Part shown: positions 32,533 to 36,240 of the stretch, one piece after another
How positions within the stretch are numbered: position 1 is the stretch's first letter
Layout: each line of letters opens with the position of its first letter
From: Methanobacteriota archaeon
GTDB lineage: Archaea; Thermoplasmatota; Poseidoniia; Poseidoniales; Thalassarchaeaceae
NCBI GenBank assembly: GCA_002720055.1
Contig: PBGH01000009.1
Coordinates: forward strand, 3,516-39,755
Direction: 5' to 3'
Length of the DNA: 36,240 bases
The notes under the pieces: model-generated
Databases searched by the model: none
Seen by the model: only the letters and a program-made list of their open reading frames with translations
Told to the model about the DNA's origin: nothing
Program-made: the position numbers and the translations under genes

Positions 32533-33111
32533 TTATTCTACAATCTCAACCTTTCCGCCTACAATCTCAATCTTCGCAAGCGTCCTAATGGGCCAATCTG
32601 GTCTCTCTATTGATAGCCTCTCTCTACCCTCTCCCTTCTCAATAGCTACAACTACGTCTTGAAGAATAGCACCCATTCCTTCAAGAGAATCTAGTATCGG
32701 TTCCAATGTCCCTCCCGTGGAGATTACATCATCTACTAACAATATTCTCTCTCCAACTGAAATATCATTAATGTATGCTGTAGATTGGGAATATCCTGTC
32801 GAGACATCCACCCTAACTTCTCCTTCCATCCCATAAGGGCGCTTTCTGATGACTAAAGTCGGTTTTCCCGTCACTTCCCCTACTGCAGCAAGTAAAGGCA
32901 AACCCATCGCTTCCACGCTTACGATAAGATCGATCTTAGACCAGTCAACAATGCTAACTATCAAGTCTCTAGTAGCTCGCAGTACCTCTGCTTCCATCCT
33001 AGGAATGCCATCAGATATCGGATGGATGAAGTAAGGATAATCTCCTTTCCAAATTATCGGCGCCCCTTTAAGTGAGTTCTGCAGTATGGTCAGTGGATCT
33101 GACTGGGACAT
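32533..33111 (-). CDS. Archaeal purine (hypoxanthine/adenine) phosphoribosyltransferase
   Basis: The 192-residue enzyme salvages purine bases by adding phosphoribosyl pyrophosphate. The PRPP motif RILLVDDVISTGGT (122-135) is intact, and SVEAMGLPL, RKRPYGMEGEV and STGYSQSTAYIN match the archaeal HGPRT-like/Apt group, in which the base specificity differs between members. ATG 33111 lies 12 bases after the uL16 stop, inside a GGGAC/GTCCC palindrome. It is co-transcribed with uL16 and dph2. Confidence 0.88.
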   Translation of the reverse strand: MSQSDPLTILQNSLKGAPIIWKGDYPYFIHPISDGIPRMEAEVLRATRDLIVSIVDWSKIDLIVSVEAMGLPLLAAVGEVTGKPTLVIRKRPYGMEGEVRVDVSTGYSQSTAYINDISVGERILLVDDVISTGGTLEPILDSLEGMGAILQDVVVAIEKGEGRERLSIERPDWPIRTLAKIEIVGGKVEIVE

Positions 33112-33123
33112 AGGTCCCGGGCC

Positions 33124-33663
33124 TCACACTAGGCCCTTCAAATGCTCGGACCCCTGAACAATTTTGGCAGTACATGGAGTGGGGAACTTACATCCGGCCT
33201 TTCTAAGTGCTTCTCTTGCAGCTAGATATCCTTCTGGCTCCGTTTTGATAGAAATCACGGTTTGATTTTTCTGAACTCTAGCAGCAGTACCAACATTCTT
33301 TCCAAAAGAAAGCCGCATCCCCTGTGAAACTCTGTCAGCCCCGGCTCCCGTAGCTTGCTTGTTCTCTCTTAGAATTTGATGAGGATAAGTGTGCATCCTT
33401 AGGGCGTATCCCATTGGGCCGACTTCTTCCCTTATGGTGGAATTAGCAACCTGTCTAGCAGACTCTAGAGCAGAGTCTCTAATCTGACAAGCGTTGTCAG
33501 CCATGAGCTCTATGGTTATCGAAAAGCCTCCGGTCTCTGCCCTCTTTCTATTTCCCATGTGATATCTCAGAATCCTGTTGTTAGGAACTCCACCAGTGTA
33601 CTCTCTTCTAGTGAATGATTGGCCCTTAATTTGTCTGTACATCTTGGCGGGCTTGCGTGCCAT
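33124..33663 (-). CDS. rpl10e: Large ribosomal subunit protein uL16 (L10e)
   Basis: The 179-residue protein is archaeal L10e, which sits near the peptidyl transferase centre and tRNA. Family features are the opening MARKPAKMYRQIKGQS, the basic RREYTGGVP block, MRTHTYPHQILRENK-like MHTYPHQILRENKQA, GAGADRVSQGMR and GTAARV. Upstream is a nearly ideal GAGGTGA site six bases before the ATG and a TATA-like TTAAATA 35-41 bases away. It leads the operon with the phosphoribosyltransferase and dph2. Confidence 0.95.
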   Translation of the reverse strand: MARKPAKMYRQIKGQSFTRREYTGGVPNNRILRYHMGNRKRAETGGFSITIELMADNACQIRDSALESARQVANSTIREEVGPMGYALRMHTYPHQILRENKQATGAGADRVSQGMRLSFGKNVGTAARVQKNQTVISIKTEPEGYLAAREALRKAGCKFPTPCTAKIVQGSEHLKGLV

Positions 33664-33667
33664 TCAA

Positions 33668-33704
33668 TCACCTCGATTTCGCGCCACCGACCTCCCGTAT
33701 TTAA
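33668..33704 (-). promoter_or_regulatory. uL16 promoter and ribosome-binding site
   Basis: On the minus strand TTAAATA (33704-33698) lies 35-41 bases before the uL16 ATG, and GAGGTGA (33674-33668) is five to eleven bases before it. The latter is complementary to the archaeal 16S rRNA 3' end, one of the best in the window, fitting a highly expressed ribosomal gene. Confidence 0.55.
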
Positions 33705-33726
33705 CCATGAGGCAGTGAAAATAGTA

Positions 33727-33933
33727 CTAACCGCTTCCAATCAGTTGGCTCTCTATCTGGACAGTTCTGACTCCCAAAACAATTAGAATGAATCCAACAA
33801 TCAATGAAAACCCTACCTTTTCACTCAGAAAGTACCAACCCCCTAAAATTCCGAAAACAGGAAGTAGAAAATGAGTTCCTATGTTTTTACTAATTAAAAT
33901 ATTACTCACCCTATATCCCACCAGCCTCCCCAA
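33727..33933 (-). pseudogene. Remnant of an EamA/DMT-type transporter
   Basis: A 68-residue frame downstream of aroA, overlapping its end by 23 bases, encodes two membrane segments: HFLLPVFGILGGWYFL, then SEKVG, then FSLIVGFILIVLGV. This is the sequence style of the last two helices of an EamA drug/metabolite exporter (helix, SE-K/L loop, helix). A full exporter has ten helices, and nothing upstream in this frame is compatible because aroA occupies the DNA. The best start is TTG or GTG. The simplest reading is a relic of a deleted transporter; a functional two-helix protein is possible. Confidence 0.5.
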
Positions 33934-35110
33934 GAATCATTTCTAAGAAATCTGGATGAGTGACTGAACAGCTTTCTTCACCATAGATCCGAGCGCCAAC
34001 CAAAGATCCCAATACTATTGCTGTCATAGCTAATCTGTGATCATTCTGGGAATTCACTGGTTTCGATGGAGAAGTTGGCCACTGGCTTCCGGGGACGACA
34101 AGGCCATCATCACTCTTCTCACTGGAAATTCCGAACGAAGAAAGCATTTTGAAAGTTGATTCAATCCTATCTGTCTCCTTGCCCTTGACATGAGAAGATC
34201 CCACAATTCTGCCACCTCCTCCTAATCCGATGATAGCTGCAGCTGGAGCGATTAAGTCACTTGCATCCCTTAAATCCACTAATTCCCCATTGCATCTCAT
34301 AATGGAATCTATAGCGTCCAAAATCCTAGTATCAGAATTTTTGATTTCTGTTTTCAGGGATTTAGTTCCGTGAAGTCTATCATATAGGAGAGAAATGGGC
34401 AAAAGGCTGATTTCCTCAGGTATCTCAACTACTTCAGGAGTTTTCACTGCCCACCCCCCGATGTCCACTATCCCAGATTGGATGGACCCCTCCCAACCGC
34501 ATAATCTACAAATTTCGACTGTCAAATCCCTATATCCCCGGCTTACTGCCCTTCCCTTCAGACATATTCTCGTTCCATCTGGAAATCTAGGAGAAGCCAG
34601 AATCAATCCAGTTAATGTCTGGCTCGACTCCGACTGATCAACTGTTGCAATATTAGGAAAAATCGGCCCAGAAATAGAAAATGGCATCGAATCAACGGGT
34701 ATATTGCACCCTAGTTCTCTTAGGGCGTCGTTCAGATGAGTCGCATTCCTTTTTCTTAACGAATCATCTCCGTCAATATGGAAAATTGATTCCAATCCAG
34801 CTGCAATAGAAGTCACAACTCTAGCCGTCGTAGCCGAGTTGCCGCAATTAAGAATGGTTTCACTCGGTAAATTGTCGACCAATCCTCTTTTCAACAACCA
34901 TTTTCCTCTAGACTTCACAATCTTAGCACCCATCTTCTCCATACAGTCAGCCATCGAAAAAATATCATCTCCAGGAGTCCCAGAGAAATGGAGTTCCGTT
35001 TCAGTTTCCGATTGTGCTGCCATGGCAATCCAGCGAATCATATGGCTCTTCGAAGGTGGCAACCTCCAACTCACTCTCTCAGGATAAGCTAAGGGGTGCA
35101 CTTCGAGCAC
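33911..35110 (-). CDS. aroA: 3-phosphoshikimate 1-carboxyvinyltransferase (EPSP synthase)
   Basis: The 399-residue enzyme joins shikimate 3-phosphate and phosphoenolpyruvate in aromatic amino-acid synthesis. Motifs: LPPSKSHMIR (Lys in the PEP site), NCGNSATTARV (the usual GNxGTxxR loop with Ser-Ala), SSQTLTGLIL, GRAVSRGYRDLT, KGKETDRI and NDHRLAM. The region holding the catalytic Asp of the IPD motif reads EIPEEISLLPISLL, so that residue is not obvious. The final Lys of the KSFP type is replaced (CSVTHPDF), as also happens in some archaeal members. The start is GTG 35110. It overlaps the transporter relic downstream, while the DUF4105-like gene ends 34 bases upstream. Confidence 0.9.
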   Translation of the reverse strand: MLEVHPLAYPERVSWRLPPSKSHMIRWIAMAAQSETETELHFSGTPGDDIFSMADCMEKMGAKIVKSRGKWLLKRGLVDNLPSETILNCGNSATTARVVTSIAAGLESIFHIDGDDSLRKRNATHLNDALRELGCNIPVDSMPFSISGPIFPNIATVDQSESSQTLTGLILASPRFPDGTRICLKGRAVSRGYRDLTVEICRLCGWEGSIQSGIVDIGGWAVKTPEVVEIPEEISLLPISLLYDRLHGTKSLKTEIKNSDTRILDAIDSIMRCNGELVDLRDASDLIAPAAAIIGLGGGGRIVGSSHVKGKETDRIESTFKMLSSFGISSEKSDDGLVVPGSQWPTSPSKPVNSQNDHRLAMTAIVLGSLVGARIYGEESCSVTHPDFLEMILGEAGGI

Positions 35111-35144
35111 GATCTATCCATTTGAAACATTTAGTTGAAACCTT

Positions 35145-36002
35145 TTATTCGGAGAACTGCCTAATCCAATCTCCAAACTCACCTTCTCCATCCCATGAAT
35201 TCGCTCTTTCATCGATAATACTTCTATGCATAGTCTCCTCTACGGTCCCATTCATCTTAACCAAATTCTTCCTCTGCAAAAGCTTAGGGCTCAGACCAGG
35301 GAGAAGTATGGAAATGCCTCGTGGAACCCTTCCAGGGTAGACCTCATTCACATGACGAACGATATTGGTGGTGCATGTATTAGTAATCGTATTGTACCAT
35401 TCTGGTTCCGAGCTTAGCTTGTTTGTCCTTCTAAGATAAGACTCTAACATTCTCCTTTCGTTTCCTGGACCAAGTACCACACCTTCGAATAAGTGTGTTA
35501 CTGATTTTTTTCTACATCTAGTCCTTACACCAATAATATCTTTCTCTGTCGCCCATACGTAGATCAATTCATACTGCTTGAACATCCCTTTAATGGGATG
35601 ATACTTTTCTCCCTCCTCTCTCCTAACTTCAATAGAGCAGGCCAATCTAGTTCCATCATTCATCTCAAAACTCAGTATCGTATGTGCCATTTGTCTTCTA
35701 GAAGGATCAAAGTACTCTAATACGAACCAAATCTTTGATACATAGTTGAGATCGATTGTCCTTTCAATCCATTTTTCGTCATAGTCTCTAGTACTTCTCC
35801 AATTGAAGTCTCTGATATTTCGAATCGTAACCTCGTCACCATTGAATTCAGCAGTGGTCATTTTCTTATTGTCGTTCACCCAAGATCTATCATTGGACGG
35901 GCTGAGGCTTAGGTGCCTCTTCAAAACCCAAAACAATGGTGCAATGATAATAAAGAAAGAAAAAGCCATGATTAGCAATGAAACCACACCCATGCCAAAC
36001 AT
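35145..36002 (-). CDS. DUF4105-like membrane-anchored protein
   Basis: The 285-residue product starts after the tRNA gene, at ATG 36002 or 35993; the longer frame from 36098 runs through the tRNA and is spurious. A single N-terminal membrane helix (VVSLLIMAFSFFIIIAPLFW) is followed by a domain resembling DUF4105: IRNIRDFNWRST, DYDEKWIERTIDL, LSFEMNDGTRLACSIEVR, GEKYHPIKGMFKQYELIYV, GVRTRCRKKSVTHL. The fold is thought to be a periplasmic Cys/His hydrolase, but I cannot identify a full catalytic set. The stop lies 34 bases before the aroA start, so they may be co-transcribed. Function unknown. Confidence 0.68.
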   Translation of the reverse strand: MFGMGVVSLLIMAFSFFIIIAPLFWVLKRHLSLSPSNDRSWVNDNKKMTTAEFNGDEVTIRNIRDFNWRSTRDYDEKWIERTIDLNYVSKIWFVLEYFDPSRRQMAHTILSFEMNDGTRLACSIEVRREEGEKYHPIKGMFKQYELIYVWATEKDIIGVRTRCRKKSVTHLFEGVVLGPGNERRMLESYLRRTNKLSSEPEWYNTITNTCTTNIVRHVNEVYPGRVPRGISILLPGLSPKLLQRKNLVKMNGTVEETMHRSIIDERANSWDGEGEFGDWIRQFSE

Positions 36003-36034
36003 CGCTTCGCCATAGCCATTATGCTGATGAATAT

Positions 36035-36121
36035 TGGCGCGGCAGGGGAGATTCGAACTCCCGAGGTGAAACACCACTGGATTAGCAATCCAGCGCAATG
36101 GCCAGGCTATGCGACTGCCGC
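36035..36121 (-). tRNA. tRNA-Ser(GCU) with encoded CCA
   Basis: On the minus strand the 7-bp acceptor stem pairs GCGGCAG with CTGCCGC. The anticodon arm CTGGA-TTGCTAA-TCCAG carries GCT (36086-36084). A class II variable arm (TGGTG-TTT-CACC) follows, and the T arm is GGGAG-TTCGAAT-CTCCC. The discriminator G (36038) and CCA (36037-36035) are encoded. The long variable arm and G73 are serine identity features. It lies 32 bases upstream of the DUF4105-like gene on the same strand. Confidence 0.93.
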
Positions 36122-36165
36122 AGTAATTACACGACCGGAGATTCGTGCTTAAGCAGAACGGTCGA

Positions 36166-36240
36166 CTATTCCTCTTCTTCCGAACTTTCTTCGATACTGA
36201 TTAATTCCGACGGTAGTCTTGTCACATAAATTATCTCGTC
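36166..36240 (-). CDS. C-terminal fragment of an acidic-tailed protein
   Basis: Reading the minus strand from the window edge gives 24 codons and a TAG at 36166-36168. The fragment ends in ESSEEEE after a more regular stretch (IIYVTRLPSELIS). An acidic tail matches several proteins of this window. It is too short to assign, but the continuous frame to the edge and position just upstream of the tRNA suggest a real gene end. Confidence 0.5.
   Translation of the reverse strand, partial: DEIIYVTRLPSELISIEESSEEEE

Noticed and set aside
33911..35110. EPSP synthase as an inactive enzyme because the IPD aspartate and final KSFP lysine are not evident
   Set aside because: The PPSKSH, KETDRI and NDHR motifs are intact, some archaeal members lack the final Lys, and my alignment of the Asp region is uncertain.
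35997..36098. Longer reading frame of the DUF4105-like gene through the tRNA
   Set aside because: The extension overlaps a clear tRNA-Ser with full secondary structure, so the extra 32 residues are an artefact.

Overview
The window looks like a piece of an uncultured marine Thermoplasmatota (Marine Group II/III-like euryarchaeal) chromosome. The archaeal assignment rests on archaeosine tRNA-guanine transglycosylase, aIF2-gamma next to eS6 and a PIN protein, an Orc1/Cdc6 initiator, archaeal-type Dph2, uL16 (L10e), DUF120-type CTP-dependent riboflavin kinase, DUF357 and a phosphomevalonate dehydratase. A bacterial-type class II HMG-CoA reductase, known from Archaeoglobales and Thermoplasmatales, and acidic proteins with tiny intergenic gaps fit a streamlined marine relative of Thermoplasmatales. 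The exact lineage is inference. I see no transposon, CRISPR array, rRNA or prophage.

Layout. 1-1560 (minus): a partial [2Fe-2S] thioredoxin-like protein and a COG0523/CobW metal-chaperone GTPase. 1807-5703 (plus): a fused large+small subunit phosphomevalonate dehydratase, then a long archaeosine TGT that lacks the zinc cysteines. 5781-12651 (plus): a compact ABC-2 operon (ATPase, permease, ATPase, permease with a large Asp-rich extracytoplasmic insert), then a lipocalin-like protein and a bPH2-domain membrane protein. 12712-18023: a TPR-like protein, truA, convergent ribK and a PqqB-like metallo-hydrolase, a KBL/BioF-type PLP enzyme and a mitochondrial-motif citrate synthase. 18024-22363: an apparently circularly permuted glycerophosphodiesterase, a UMF1/Atg22-type MFS protein with an inserted domain, and class II HMG-CoA reductase. 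22364-24730: an intergenic array of RCGTTAAT-like boxes, an Orc/Cdc6-like ATPase with broken Walker motifs plus a winged helix, and DUF357. 24727-28093 (minus): PIN, aIF2-gamma, eS6 and Orc1/Cdc6. 28232-31363 (plus): four poorly characterised, mostly acidic proteins, three of which share a short TPR-like module. 31415-36240 (minus): Dph2, a phosphoribosyltransferase, uL16, a transporter relic, EPSP synthase, a DUF4105-like membrane protein, tRNA-Ser(GCU) and the C-terminus of one more gene.

How the genes fit together. HMG-CoA reductase and phosphomevalonate dehydratase are both steps of the archaeal modified mevalonate route to isoprenoid lipids. TGT, TruA, Dph2, aIF2-gamma, eS6, uL16 and tRNA-Ser form a translation group. 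Orc1/Cdc6, its inactive-looking relative and two repeat-bearing intergenic regions hint at replication control. Two normally zinc-binding proteins (TGT and aIF2-gamma) have lost their cysteine ligands, and a COG0523 metallochaperone is present, which may reflect metal economy. The strongest oddities are the permuted phosphodiesterase, the box array with its pseudo-ATPase, the paired inverted repeat beside orc1/cdc6, and the module shared between neighbouring unknown genes. All calls come from reading the sequence; no database search was run.
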